Source: Microvirga soli
Lineage (GTDB): Bacteria; Pseudomonadota; Alphaproteobacteria; Rhizobiales; Beijerinckiaceae
Reading direction: 5' to 3'
Length of the DNA stretch: 43,790 nucleotides
Assembly: GCF_016734765.1 (NCBI RefSeq)
Contig: NZ_JAERQE010000036.1
Span: 1-43,790 of the forward strand
This document shows, piece after piece, positions 8,188 through 16,485 of this stretch (within the stretch, counting starts at the first letter, position 1; every line of letters starts with the position of its first letter). Under the pieces are notes generated by a model that ran no database searches, was not told where the DNA came from, and was given only the letters and a program-made list of their open reading frames with translations. The position numbers and the translations under genes are program-made.

Positions 8188-8340
8188 ATGCCGTTTAGCG
8201 CAATTCTAATCCTGGTAGTGGTCTTGTTTATCGTCGCGACTGTGCCGGTCTGGCCATATAGCCGTACATGGGGTCTTTGGCCCAGTGGTGCGTTTGGCCT
8301 GATCCTTGTGGTGCTAGTCGGCATGCTAGTCTTGGGCTAG
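8188..8340 (+). CDS. DUF3309 family small membrane protein
   Basis: A 50-residue protein made of two hydrophobic helices (residues about 4-20 and 34-49) around the family signature VPVWPYSRTWGLWPSGAFG. This matches the known DUF3309 pattern of P-T/V-W-P-Y-S-x-x-W-G then P-S-G-x-x-G and a second hydrophobic helix. A GGAG lies about 12 nt before the ATG. DUF3309 proteins are about 50 residues long and abundant in Hyphomicrobiales and other soil bacteria, often in multiple copies near stress genes; their function is unknown. Automated calling easily misses a gene this short. Confidence 0.85.
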   Translation: MPFSAILILVVVLFIVATVPVWPYSRTWGLWPSGAFGLILVVLVGMLVLG

Positions 8341-8542
8341 CCAGGCACTGCCGTCGGTTGCGCGGCGATGAGGAGCCAGGTCGCGTTGTGGATTTCCCTG
8401 TCTGTCATGCAACGCGGCCAGATCGGCAAGAGCAGAACAGAAGCAAAACACTCCCCTGTGATCAGATCCAAAGTACAGGAACAGAAATGGCTAGATTACG
8501 CTTGGGACTAAGGGTGCAACTTGAGCACTTAGTTTTGAGCGG

Positions 8543-10483
8543 ATGCGTACCATGAGAGATTTGGTCAGATCTGTGCCGGACTGGTTGCGACGGGCAACGG
8601 CATCGTGGGCGGTTCACAAGGAACTTGACCCCTCATGCGGGCCCAGCGCTGAGACACTTGGCCAACGGATGATGCCGGAGCCTGCACCGGGCAGTGGGGG
8701 AGAGGATATCTCTCGCGAGTTTTACATGCTCTTCCGAGAAGTAATGGAGGGAGGCAAAGGTTGGCCCATCATCGGTTTGTCCCTGGTGATCGTTGCCGTG
8801 TTGATTGGGAACATGTTTGGCCAGGTCCGCCTCAATGAGTGGAATGGCGCATTCTTCGATGCGGTGGAGCGGCGAAACTCCAATGCCTTCCTCCACCAAC
8901 TGTCAGTGTTCCTAGGTGTCATCGCGTTCCTGCTCGTTATGGTGGTCGCACAGACCTGGCTGCAGGAGCGGCTCAAGATCCGTCTGAGGGAGCGCTTGAC
9001 CCACGTTTTGCTGGACACTTGGATGATGCCGAAGAGAGCATACCAGCTCGGGTTGGCCGAAGCATCCGCCACGCAGCCCGACCAACGCATGCAAGAGGAC
9101 TGTCGTCTGCTCTCGGAGTTTTCTACGGAACTCGGCGTTGGAATGTTGCAGGCTTTCATGATGCTCGCAAGTTTCATCGGGGTTCTGTGGACGCTCTCGT
9201 CGTACGCGAGTTTTGACTTCCGCGGAGAAGAGGTCGTGATACCTGGCTACATGGTCTGGGTAGCGATCGGGTATGCCGGGATCGGTTCAGGCCTTACTTG
9301 GCTGGTGGGGCGCCCGCTGATCCGCCTGAACACGATCCGCTACGCCCGCGAGGCAGACCTCCGGTTTGCCTTAGTACGGGTGAATGAATGTGCCGAAAGC
9401 GTTGCTCTCTATTCTGGCGAGAGAGACGAGCGGCGGAGTCTCGATCATGCGGTCGACGCCGTATTGACAGCAACGCGCAGGCTTTCTGGCGCCCTCGCAC
9501 GATTGACCTGGATTACATCCGGATATGGCTGGCTTGGGATCATCGTGCCGATCCTTGCCGCCGCGCCCGGATACTTCAGCGGCCGGCTCACATTCGGCGA
9601 GCTGATGATGGTCGTGGGAGCGTTCAACCACGTTCAAGGCGCCTTGCGGTACTTTGTCGATAACTTCCCAAAAATTGCTGACTGGCGGTCGGCCCTGCTT
9701 CGCGTGGTGACATTTCGCCATGCTGCCGTCGATCTGGAACGCTCCCTCGGCGAGCGGGGGCGTATCGGGAGGCAGCTCCACCCAAAGGGCTGGCTGAGCT
9801 TCCAGAAGCTTTCGGTTTCGCTCCACAATGGGCCTCCGCTCATCGAGGAAGCCACTGTTGAGATCCGTACGGGCGAACGCGTCCTGATCGTAGGAGCCTC
9901 AGGAACAGGAAAGAGCACGCTCTTCCGCGCGATTGCAGGGCTTTGGCCCTGGGGGAAGGGCCTGATCCAGACGCCTCATCCCGATCAGATGATGTTTCTC
10001 CCGCAGCGTCCTTACCTCCCGCTCGGAACTCTGCGCGCGGCACTGTGCTACCCGGCCGCGCCCGATGCATTCGATGATGCGACGGTTCGGAATGCTCTTG
10101 AACGGTGCGGCCTCACGGATTTCTATCAGGCCCTGGAAGAGCATAAGAGGTGGGATCAATCCCTTTCACTTGGCCAGCAGCAACGGGTGGCTTTTGCCCG
10201 GGTTCTCCTCCATAGGCCGTCCTGGGTGTTTATGGACGAAGCAACCTCCGCTCTCGACGATAAATGCCAGGATTCGATGCTTTCTTTGTTGTGGGATGAG
10301 CTTGCGGATGTGTCGGTCGTCTCCATCGGGCACAGGCCGGGCCTGGAGGATTTCCACACCCGGACAATTCATCTCCACAGGACAGGCAACGGTGCAAGGC
10401 TCCTGGCGATGCCGGCCCCTCCAGCAGGGGCTTCCACTGGCTCGGCCTTGCAAGCTCGGAACGGCGCGTTAGCCGGCCTTTGA
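8543..10483 (+). CDS. ABC transporter, fused permease and ATPase (SbmA/BacA-like)
   Basis: A 646-residue half-transporter with a membrane domain of the ABC_membrane_2 (SbmA/BacA) type at about residues 60-400. Its hallmark is the NEWNGAFFDA segment near residue 100, followed by several transmembrane helices. The ATPase domain runs from about 430 to 620: Walker A GASGTGKST near 451, the Q-loop LPQRPYLPLG, the signature LSLGQQQR near 541 and Walker B VFMDEATSALD near 563. Relatives (Mycobacterium Rv1819c, E. coli YddA) are linked to cobalamin, bleomycin or peptide uptake or to export; the substrate here cannot be told. All ATPase motifs are intact. The 3' end overlaps the convergent DedA gene by 15 bp. 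ATG 8543 or 8552 could be the start. Confidence 0.9.
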   Translation: MRTMRDLVRSVPDWLRRATASWAVHKELDPSCGPSAETLGQRMMPEPAPGSGGEDISREFYMLFREVMEGGKGWPIIGLSLVIVAVLIGNMFGQVRLNEWNGAFFDAVERRNSNAFLHQLSVFLGVIAFLLVMVVAQTWLQERLKIRLRERLTHVLLDTWMMPKRAYQLGLAEASATQPDQRMQEDCRLLSEFSTELGVGMLQAFMMLASFIGVLWTLSSYASFDFRGEEVVIPGYMVWVAIGYAGIGSGLTWLVGRPLIRLNTIRYAREADLRFALVRVNECAESVALYSGERDERRSLDHAVDAVLTATRRLSGALARLTWITSGYGWLGIIVPILAAAPGYFSGRLTFGELMMVVGAFNHVQGALRYFVDNFPKIADWRSALLRVVTFRHAAVDLERSLGERGRIGRQLHPKGWLSFQKLSVSLHNGPPLIEEATVEIRTGERVLIVGASGTGKSTLFRAIAGLWPWGKGLIQTPHPDQMMFLPQRPYLPLGTLRAALCYPAAPDAFDDATVRNALERCGLTDFYQALEEHKRWDQSLSLGQQQRVAFARVLLHRPSWVFMDEATSALDDKCQDSMLSLLWDELADVSVVSIGHRPGLEDFHTRTIHLHRTGNGARLLAMPAPPAGASTGSALQARNGALAGL

Positions 10484-11071
10484 GCCGAAGGTGACTACCC
10501 GATAGATATACCAAAACACAGCAATGGTTAGAATCGCGTTCGTGACAGGATCAAGCCATTCGGCCACCACATGATATTGGGACTCCAGCACGTAACCTGC
10601 TCCGGCCAGGAGGGTTGTCCAGAGAATGGTGCCCAGCGTCGAGTACAACAGGAAGCGGCCGAAACTCATCTTTACCATGCCAGCAGGAACTGAGATCAAG
10701 GTCCGTATCGCGGGGACCAAACGTCCCAAGAAGACTGCCTTCCCGCAGTGGCGGGAGAAGAACGCTTCAGCACTGTCCAGATCCTGCGGCATCAGTGTGA
10801 GCCATCGTCCATGGCGGGCCGCGAAGGATTTCATACGATGCATACCGATCCACCGTCCGAGGAGATACCAGAGAGACGTGCCGATGACCGAGCCGATGAC
10901 GCCGGCCAGCACGGCGAGCATGATCTGGAGCTCCCCGCGGGCTGCCGTGAAACCAGCGAGCGGCATAATCACCTCAGACGGTATGGGCGGGAAAAGGTTC
11001 TCCGCCAACATCAGCAGCGCGATGCCAAGATAGCCTGTCCTTTCGATGAAGGTTGTAATCCACTCGAACAT
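10469..11071 (-). CDS. DedA family membrane protein
   Basis: A 200-residue protein with several transmembrane segments. Family motifs are present: an early re-entrant segment AENLFPPIPSEVIMPLAG (residues about 24-41) and FLGRLVPAIRTLISVPAGM (about 118-136), including the conserved G-R and P-x-x-R. DedA proteins support envelope integrity, and some are undecaprenyl-phosphate or phospholipid flippases. The start at 11071 has GGAGA 5-9 nt upstream; the longer frame to 11392 adds a non-membrane leader. It converges on and overlaps the ABC transporter gene by 15 bp, and it is divergent from the oxidase operon with a 211-bp gap. Confidence 0.92.
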   Translation of the reverse strand: MFEWITTFIERTGYLGIALLMLAENLFPPIPSEVIMPLAGFTAARGELQIMLAVLAGVIGSVIGTSLWYLLGRWIGMHRMKSFAARHGRWLTLMPQDLDSAEAFFSRHCGKAVFLGRLVPAIRTLISVPAGMVKMSFGRFLLYSTLGTILWTTLLAGAGYVLESQYHVVAEWLDPVTNAILTIAVFWYIYRVVTFGSKAG

Positions 11072-11282
11072 GACATCTCCCAGCAGGGCTGACTTCAGCT
11101 CGGCGTAGCACTCGGCGCTGAGCGTAGTGTCTCCTTGAACCGCACGGGCCCCTCCTGGTTTTGAGCCGTTAAACAAACATCTGTCCGCCACCGTACTAAG
11201 AAGATCAACCTCAGCATTGCGGATCAGGAACGGGCGGAGCACCCTCCCGTTGCACCCCAACTGACGTCCCGAGGGGAAGAGA

Positions 11283-12104
11283 GTGTCCGTCCAAAATCTG
11301 CCAACGGTAGCACTGGTCGTGATGGCCGGTGTGTCAGCCCTCTCAGAGCTCAAGGCGCAGAGTGGCCGGGCGGAGGAAGCTGCGTACGACATTGGCAGAG
11401 CCGATGTCGAGAGAGGGCGCGCCGTCGTCGTTGGAGCCTACGCCGTCCCACCCGGCCCAGATGCGGGTCTCGGGTCGCCTGCGATAAGTCCGCAGGCGGG
11501 AGCGTGCTTCCAGTGCCATGGAATGGATGGCAAAGGTGACAAGGCAGCTATGTTCCCGCGGCTGACGGATCAAACATACAAGTATCTCTATGACTCCTTG
11601 CGGGACTACGCGTCAGGTGTGCGCCAAAGTGCGGTAATGGCGCCCATCGCCAAGGCCTTGAATGACCAGCAGATGCGCGACGTCTCTGCTTATTACGCTG
11701 CGCAGAAGGCAGCCGATTATCCGCCTGCGGATCCTGTGGATCCTCAAATCTTGCAGCACGGTGCCGCACTTGCAGCAGTCGGAAATGCGACACGCGGCGT
11801 TCAAGGGTGCATCAACTGCCATGGCCCGGATGGTGTCGGCCTGCCGCCGACGTACCCCTATTTAGCGGGCCAGTACGCAAGGTATCTGGAGACCCAGATG
11901 CAGGCTTGGAAAAGCGGCCAGCGCAAGGGAGACGGCTTCGGCGTCATGGAGCACATCGCCAAGCGTCTGACGGACGACGATATCCACGCTGTCTCTCAAT
12001 ACTACGCAGCAATCCGCCCGCGAGTTGTCACCCCTGAGAAGTCTGAACATCAAGCTTTGACGGCTCCCCTGCCCCCGACACCCAGCCCAAACTCGGTGAG
12101 GTAA
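11283..12104 (+). CDS. diheme cytochrome c (c4-like), operon gene 1
   Basis: A 273-residue periplasmic electron carrier. A signal-like hydrophobic stretch (residues about 5-20) is followed by two cytochrome c modules: CFQCH at 75-79 and CINCH at 176-180. Each is followed by a repeat of the form PRLTDQ or PYLAGQ, then YLY/YLE, a MAP or MEH segment and AYYA/QYYA, the layout of diheme cytochrome c4. Candidate axial methionines are M120 (MAPIA) and the Met in GVMEHIA. It starts at GTG 11283 with GAGGGGAAG upstream. It is the first gene of a ten-gene operon and is paralogous to the product of 15039-16046. It probably accepts electrons from the GMC dehydrogenase and passes them to the caa3 oxidase. 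Confidence 0.9.
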   Translation: MSVQNLPTVALVVMAGVSALSELKAQSGRAEEAAYDIGRADVERGRAVVVGAYAVPPGPDAGLGSPAISPQAGACFQCHGMDGKGDKAAMFPRLTDQTYKYLYDSLRDYASGVRQSAVMAPIAKALNDQQMRDVSAYYAAQKAADYPPADPVDPQILQHGAALAAVGNATRGVQGCINCHGPDGVGLPPTYPYLAGQYARYLETQMQAWKSGQRKGDGFGVMEHIAKRLTDDDIHAVSQYYAAIRPRVVTPEKSEHQALTAPLPPTPSPNSVR

Positions 12105-12106
12105 CG

Positions 12107-12448
12107 ATGCGCTTAACCTTTCGTCCAATCATTGCCGCAGGATTTGCTATTATGTGCCTCAGTCACATGCCGGTTCTTGCGCAAGGCAACTCGAATAGGA
12201 GCAGTGACCGCTCCGAACAAGGCAGTTCGTCGCCTGTTCAGGGAAGTGTCAGCAAGGCTCAGACGGCTCAGGTGGGCGCAGGAACGACCAGCGGATCAAC
12301 GACAGGCTACAGCGGTCCAAAGGATGTCACGGAGAGTGCGCCGGGACAGATCAGGGTGCCCCCTCTGCCGCGACCCGAGCTGTGTGAGCCATACCGAAGC
12401 ACACCCGCCGTTTACCAGACATGTCTTTGGGTCTCACTCGAAGACTGA
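12107..12448 (+). CDS. small secreted protein of unknown function, operon gene 2
   Basis: A 113-residue protein with a signal peptide (residues about 1-26, cleavage after VLAQ). A low-complexity Ser/Gly/Thr/Gln linker (27-80) precedes a short conserved-looking end with Cys 93 and Cys 106 (PRPELCEPY, then VYQTCLW) that could form one disulfide. It starts 2 bp after the cytochrome stop codon and lies directly before the subunit-3 gene, so it is co-translated with the dehydrogenase. I do not recognise a family. Its position suggests an accessory or assembly peptide of the complex. Confidence 0.7.
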   Translation: MRLTFRPIIAAGFAIMCLSHMPVLAQGNSNRSSDRSEQGSSSPVQGSVSKAQTAQVGAGTTSGSTTGYSGPKDVTESAPGQIRVPPLPRPELCEPYRSTPAVYQTCLWVSLED

Positions 12449-12465
12449 ACGAAGGGAAAAAGACA

Positions 12466-13260
12466 GTGACTGAGAAATTCTCACGCCGTGATCTCCTTAA
12501 AGTCGCCGGGGCTGCCGGAGTGGCCGTTACCGTCCCGGATCATGCGTCCGCCGAGGAGCATCCTGTTCAGGTCGCGCAGGTTGGCAGACAGAATGCTCCG
12601 TCCTCTTCATCGCCGCGGGCAGACTTGCCGGCCGAACGCGGTATGCTCTTCTTCTTCAACGACGAAGAAGCTAGGTTCGTCGAGGCTGCTGTCGAACGCC
12701 TCATCCCCGCGGATCCCGAATGGCCGGGAGCCGCTTGGGCGGGCGTTCTCAACTTCATCGATCGCCAGCTCGCTGCCGCGTATGGTGCCGGAGCGCGGAT
12801 GTACCTGAAAGGTCCGTGGGTCCCTGACGCACCTCCCCAGCAAGGCTACCAGCTGCGCTACACTCCAGCCCAACTCTACAGGATAGGGATCGCGGAAACT
12901 CGCGCCCATGTCACTGCCAATTATGGCGGACGCGAGTTCTGGGATCTCGGTGCGCCCGTGATGGACGAGGTGCTTTCCGCGCTTGAAAGCGGCGCCATTG
13001 AGCTTCCTTCTCTCGCAGCACCCGTGTTCTTCGAGACTCTGCTCGCCAACGCCATCGAGGGCTTCTTCGGTGATCCCGTTTATGGTGGAAACCGCGATAT
13101 GGTGGGCTGGCGGATGGTTGGATTTCCTGGCGCCTACGCGCAGTTCATCGACTTAGTCGAGCTCTACAATCTTCCATACACGCGCCCGCCAATCAGCATC
13201 GGTGAGGCTGGAGCCCGAGAGGCTTACCTCGACGGCCACACGCATGGCGCTCAGAGGTGA
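12466..13260 (+). CDS. gluconate 2-dehydrogenase subunit 3 family protein (Tat-exported)
   Basis: A 264-residue protein. The twin-arginine signal SRRDLLKVAGAAGVAVT (residues about 6-22) routes a folded complex across the membrane. The mature part carries the subunit-3 pattern: FFNDEEARFVEAAVERLIPAD, then a helical domain with GVLNFIDRQL, YGGREFWDL, FFETLLANAIEGFFGDPVYG and MVGWRMVGFPG. In known gluconate, sorbitol and glucose dehydrogenases this small subunit supports export and folding of the GMC flavoprotein, which itself lacks a signal. GTG 12466 is preferred, with AAGGG upstream and the Tat signal right after; the frame could be opened at 12421, inside the previous gene. It lies 12 bp before the GMC gene. 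Confidence 0.9.
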   Translation: MTEKFSRRDLLKVAGAAGVAVTVPDHASAEEHPVQVAQVGRQNAPSSSSPRADLPAERGMLFFFNDEEARFVEAAVERLIPADPEWPGAAWAGVLNFIDRQLAAAYGAGARMYLKGPWVPDAPPQQGYQLRYTPAQLYRIGIAETRAHVTANYGGREFWDLGAPVMDEVLSALESGAIELPSLAAPVFFETLLANAIEGFFGDPVYGGNRDMVGWRMVGFPGAYAQFIDLVELYNLPYTRPPISIGEAGAREAYLDGHTHGAQR

Positions 13261-13272
13261 TAGGAGCACACC

Positions 13273-15042
13273 ATGGCGGTACGTATGAAACCTGTGGACG
13301 TAGCGCTCGTCGGAGGTGGCCTGACAGCCGCTATCCTGGGTAAGGAGCTTGCTGAGGCCGGCCAGACAGTCGTTGCGCTCGAACGCGGTGGAATGCGCCA
13401 GACAGTGCCGGATTTTCAATCGCCTACAATGCATGACGAACTGAAGTACGATATACGTCACGCCTATGCCCAGGACGTCAGCGTCCAGACCATCACCTTC
13501 CGCAACTTCGTCGGCCAGCAGGCTCTGCCGATGCGCCAGCTTGGATCATTCCTGCCGGGAGAAGGTGTCGGGGGCGGAGCGACGCACTGGAACGGCCAGA
13601 CTTGGCGGTTTCAGCCAGAGTGGTTCGTCCTGAAAAGCTGGGTGGAACAGCGCTACGGGCGAGGTTTCCTAGATGAGGATGTCACCATCCAGGATTGGGG
13701 CATCACGTACGAAGAGCTTGAACCTTACTATACGTTCTTCGAGAAGGTGATGGGGATCAGCGGAGCGCCAGGCAACATCAAGGGGCAGATTCAGGTCGGC
13801 GGCAACCCCTTCGAGGGGCCGCGCAGCGAGCCGTATCCTAATCCGCCGATGAAACAGTCCCATTCCGGCTTTCTCTTCGGGCAAGCCGCAGCACAACTTG
13901 GATACCGTCCATTCCCCGTACCATCGGCGAACGTGACGCGGCATTACACAAACCCTTTCGGGGCGGAAATCAAGCCGTGCATGTACTGTGGCTTTTGCGA
14001 CCCTTTCGGCTGTGAACACTTCGCGAAGGCAAGCCCTCAGGTGTGCATCCTGCCTTTTGCTATGGCCAACAAGAATTTTGAGATGCGCACGCACTCCTAT
14101 GTCCTTCGAGTGGAATGGGACAGGCAAGCGAAGGTTGCCACCGGGGTGACCTATGTGGACGCACAGGGTCAGGAGGTCTTCCAGCCGGCAAGCATGGTCG
14201 TGCTTTGCGCCTTTGCGCACCACAATCCCATCCTGATGCTGCAGTCACGAATTGGTCAGCCATACGACCCGGCGACCCGGACCGGAACCGTCGGACGCAA
14301 CTACACTTACCAAACCATGACCGGCGCCGAGGTTTTCTATGACGGTGAAAAGCGCATCAACCCCTTCATGGCCGCTGGAGCCCTCGGAACCGCCATTGAC
14401 GACTTCAACAATGGAAGCTTCGATCATTCCGGCTTGGGCTTCATCGGCGGGGGTTACATTGCGGCCTATCAGACGACAGGCCGACCCATATACCACCATC
14501 CGGTGCCCGAAGGAACGCCCCGCTGGGGGCTTGGGTGGAAGCAGGCAGTTCGGCGGCACTACAACAGCACGGTGGGCCTCGGGTTCCATGGATCCTCGAG
14601 CCCTCATCCGAACAACTACCTAGGCGTTGATCCGACTTATACGGATGCGTTCGGTCAGCCGCTCGGGATGCTCACCTATGACTTCCCTTATAATGACCGT
14701 CTCATGGCCCGTTACGTTACCGAGAAAATGGCCGGTATCGCTCAGGCGATGGGCGGTAGACGGATGAGTGTAGGCTGGCTTGACGATCATTATAGTATCG
14801 TCCCCTACCAGACGACGCACAACACAGGCGGCGCCATCATGGGCACCGATCCGAAGACGAGCGTCGTGAACCGCTACTTGCAGTCTTGGGATTTGCATAA
14901 CCTGTGGGTCATGGGTTCGTCCGTCTTTCCACAGAACGCGGGCTACAACCCCACGGACACTGTCGGCGCCCTCGCCTACTGGGCGGCGGATGCCATGATC
15001 AAGCAGTACCTGAAAAACCCTGGCCCTCTGGTGCAGCCATGA
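13273..15042 (+). CDS. GMC-family FAD dehydrogenase, large subunit
   Basis: A 589-residue flavoprotein. The N-terminal dinucleotide fold reads VDVALVGGGLTAA (about residues 8-20), and the FAD region includes GEGVGGGATHWNGQTWRF near residue 100. The catalytic pair typical of GMC enzymes is H516 (THNTGGAIMG) and N559 (GYNPTDT). A cysteine cluster, C236-x2-C239-x2-C242-x4-C247, could hold an Fe-S centre, as FAD-glucose dehydrogenases do. There is no signal peptide, so export is presumably with the Tat-bearing subunit 3 encoded just upstream. It is expected to oxidise a sugar, sugar acid or polyol in the periplasm and to reduce a cytochrome c. The substrate cannot be read from sequence. It ends in an ATGA overlap with the next gene. 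Confidence 0.93.
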   Translation: MAVRMKPVDVALVGGGLTAAILGKELAEAGQTVVALERGGMRQTVPDFQSPTMHDELKYDIRHAYAQDVSVQTITFRNFVGQQALPMRQLGSFLPGEGVGGGATHWNGQTWRFQPEWFVLKSWVEQRYGRGFLDEDVTIQDWGITYEELEPYYTFFEKVMGISGAPGNIKGQIQVGGNPFEGPRSEPYPNPPMKQSHSGFLFGQAAAQLGYRPFPVPSANVTRHYTNPFGAEIKPCMYCGFCDPFGCEHFAKASPQVCILPFAMANKNFEMRTHSYVLRVEWDRQAKVATGVTYVDAQGQEVFQPASMVVLCAFAHHNPILMLQSRIGQPYDPATRTGTVGRNYTYQTMTGAEVFYDGEKRINPFMAAGALGTAIDDFNNGSFDHSGLGFIGGGYIAAYQTTGRPIYHHPVPEGTPRWGLGWKQAVRRHYNSTVGLGFHGSSSPHPNNYLGVDPTYTDAFGQPLGMLTYDFPYNDRLMARYVTEKMAGIAQAMGGRRMSVGWLDDHYSIVPYQTTHNTGGAIMGTDPKTSVVNRYLQSWDLHNLWVMGSSVFPQNAGYNPTDTVGALAYWAADAMIKQYLKNPGPLVQP

Positions 15043-16046
15043 TCCGCGCCGTCCAAATCGGTGCGGCCGCGATCGCGGCCATCGTCATCACCTCCGCCGC
15101 GCTCTCACAATCCCTGCTCGGCCTGAGTGATCAGCGCGAGCCCAGCCACGAAGCCGATCCAAATCGTGGCAGGTTCATTACAATCGGAGGCATGTTTGCG
15201 GAGCAGAGAATCGGGTGTGTCCAATGCCACGGAGTCGACGGAGCAGGCAACTCGAGCGGAGCCTTCCCGCGTCTGACCGACCAAGATGGCTGGTACCTCT
15301 ATAAGTCCTTGCGGGATTATGCATCGGGCCTTCGCCCAAGCGACATCATGGCGCCGATCGCCCAGACGCTCACGCCGCAGCAGATGCAGGATGTCGCAGC
15401 TTATTACGCCAGCATCAAGGACGCGCCATACCCAGCCGAGCCGCGTGCGGATGTCCAGGTTCGGCAGATCGGCGGCGCCATTGCGGCCATTGGCATACCC
15501 TCCCAGGGTGTGCCCGCCTGCGATGGATGCCATGGTCCGAACGGCGTCGGCCAGGCCCCCATCTATCCGTTTTTGGGCGGCCAGTTCGCTCCCTATCTGC
15601 AGCATCAACTGATGCTCTGGAAGCAAGGGCAGCGGGACGGCGATCCCATGAACATCATGGAACTGATCGCCAAGGCCATGACGGAGGAGCAGATTCGAGC
15701 GGTTTCGCTCTACTATGCCTCCGTACGACCGAGGGACGTGATCCCTCAGGATGCCCGCTATGCTCCCGAACGGGGACGATCTCCGGCAGCACAGCCTGCG
15801 CCATCGCCCGAGCGGAATCCTACTGATGTTGGTGCTGTGCAAAGGCCCGGGCGGGGCCGTGGCTCCGTCGTGGTCCCAGGCACGGAGCCCGCTAGGCCTC
15901 CGGCTCCGGCAATGGAACTGCCTCTGGGCCTCCCGCGGCGTCCGCTCCCTCCCAACGCCTTGCCACCCTATCTCCCGCCCCCTGTTGATGAAAGGCCACG
16001 TGGCACCACGACCACCACCGGGGCCCCCACCCGCACCCAGCCGTAG
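15039..16046 (+). CDS. diheme cytochrome c with proline-rich tail, operon gene 5
   Basis: A 335-residue protein with a signal peptide at about residues 1-24. It has two c4-like modules with CVQCH at 60-64 and CDGCH at 161-165, and the same LRDYASG, MAPIA and AYYA landmarks as the product of 11283-12104, so the two are paralogues. Residues about 265-335 form a Pro/Arg/Thr-rich tail, perhaps a flexible docking arm. ATG 15039 overlaps the dehydrogenase stop codon (ATGA), indicating translational coupling. Known gluconate dehydrogenases use a triheme cytochrome subunit feeding quinone; a diheme c4-type partner beside an oxidase suggests direct transfer to the caa3 enzyme. Confidence 0.92.
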   Translation: MIRAVQIGAAAIAAIVITSAALSQSLLGLSDQREPSHEADPNRGRFITIGGMFAEQRIGCVQCHGVDGAGNSSGAFPRLTDQDGWYLYKSLRDYASGLRPSDIMAPIAQTLTPQQMQDVAAYYASIKDAPYPAEPRADVQVRQIGGAIAAIGIPSQGVPACDGCHGPNGVGQAPIYPFLGGQFAPYLQHQLMLWKQGQRDGDPMNIMELIAKAMTEEQIRAVSLYYASVRPRDVIPQDARYAPERGRSPAAQPAPSPERNPTDVGAVQRPGRGRGSVVVPGTEPARPPAPAMELPLGLPRRPLPPNALPPYLPPPVDERPRGTTTTTGAPTRTQP

Positions 16047-16056
16047 GAGTGGACAG

Positions 16057-16485
16057 ATGCTCCAATCGCAGCGGAACGGCCCGGGTCAAATGCGCAGGAT
16101 AGTGACGGCAGCGCTTCTCATGATGCTCGCCGGCTGCAATGACGACGGTTCTCCTCAGAAGGCCAGCCAGCCACTCGATGAGTTGAGGATTGCGCGTGTA
16201 GCTGGCGGCGAGCCCGAGAAGGGACGCCGCATCATCGCAGCCTATGAATGTGGTGTCTGTCACGTCATTCCCGGCGTCCAGGGCGCACATGGGATCGTAG
16301 GGCCGCCGCTGACAGATTTCGGCAGGCGTCAATTCATCGGCGGCGTCGTCCCCAACGAGCCGACATTGCTCGTGCGCTGGGTGCAAGACGCGCCGTCCAT
16401 TGCCCCGCACACGGGAATGCCGGATCTCGGCCTGTCCGATGACGAAGCCCGCCACGTGGCAGCCTACCTCTATACGTTACGGTGA
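16057..16485 (+). CDS. lipoprotein cytochrome c, operon gene 6
   Basis: A 142-residue protein. Its lipoprotein signal has the lipobox LAGC with the acylated Cys at 27. A single class-I heme domain follows: CGVCH at 65-69, then GPPLTDFGRRQFIGG and GMPDLGLSD with the probable axial M121, ending AAYLYTL. TAGGAG lies upstream of ATG 16057; M12 (ATG 16090) is an alternative start closer to the signal. This anchored monoheme cytochrome resembles the heme domain fused to caa3 subunit II and may hand electrons to it. It overlaps coxB by 4 bp. Confidence 0.9.
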   Translation: MLQSQRNGPGQMRRIVTAALLMMLAGCNDDGSPQKASQPLDELRIARVAGGEPEKGRRIIAAYECGVCHVIPGVQGAHGIVGPPLTDFGRRQFIGGVVPNEPTLLVRWVQDAPSIAPHTGMPDLGLSDDEARHVAAYLYTLR

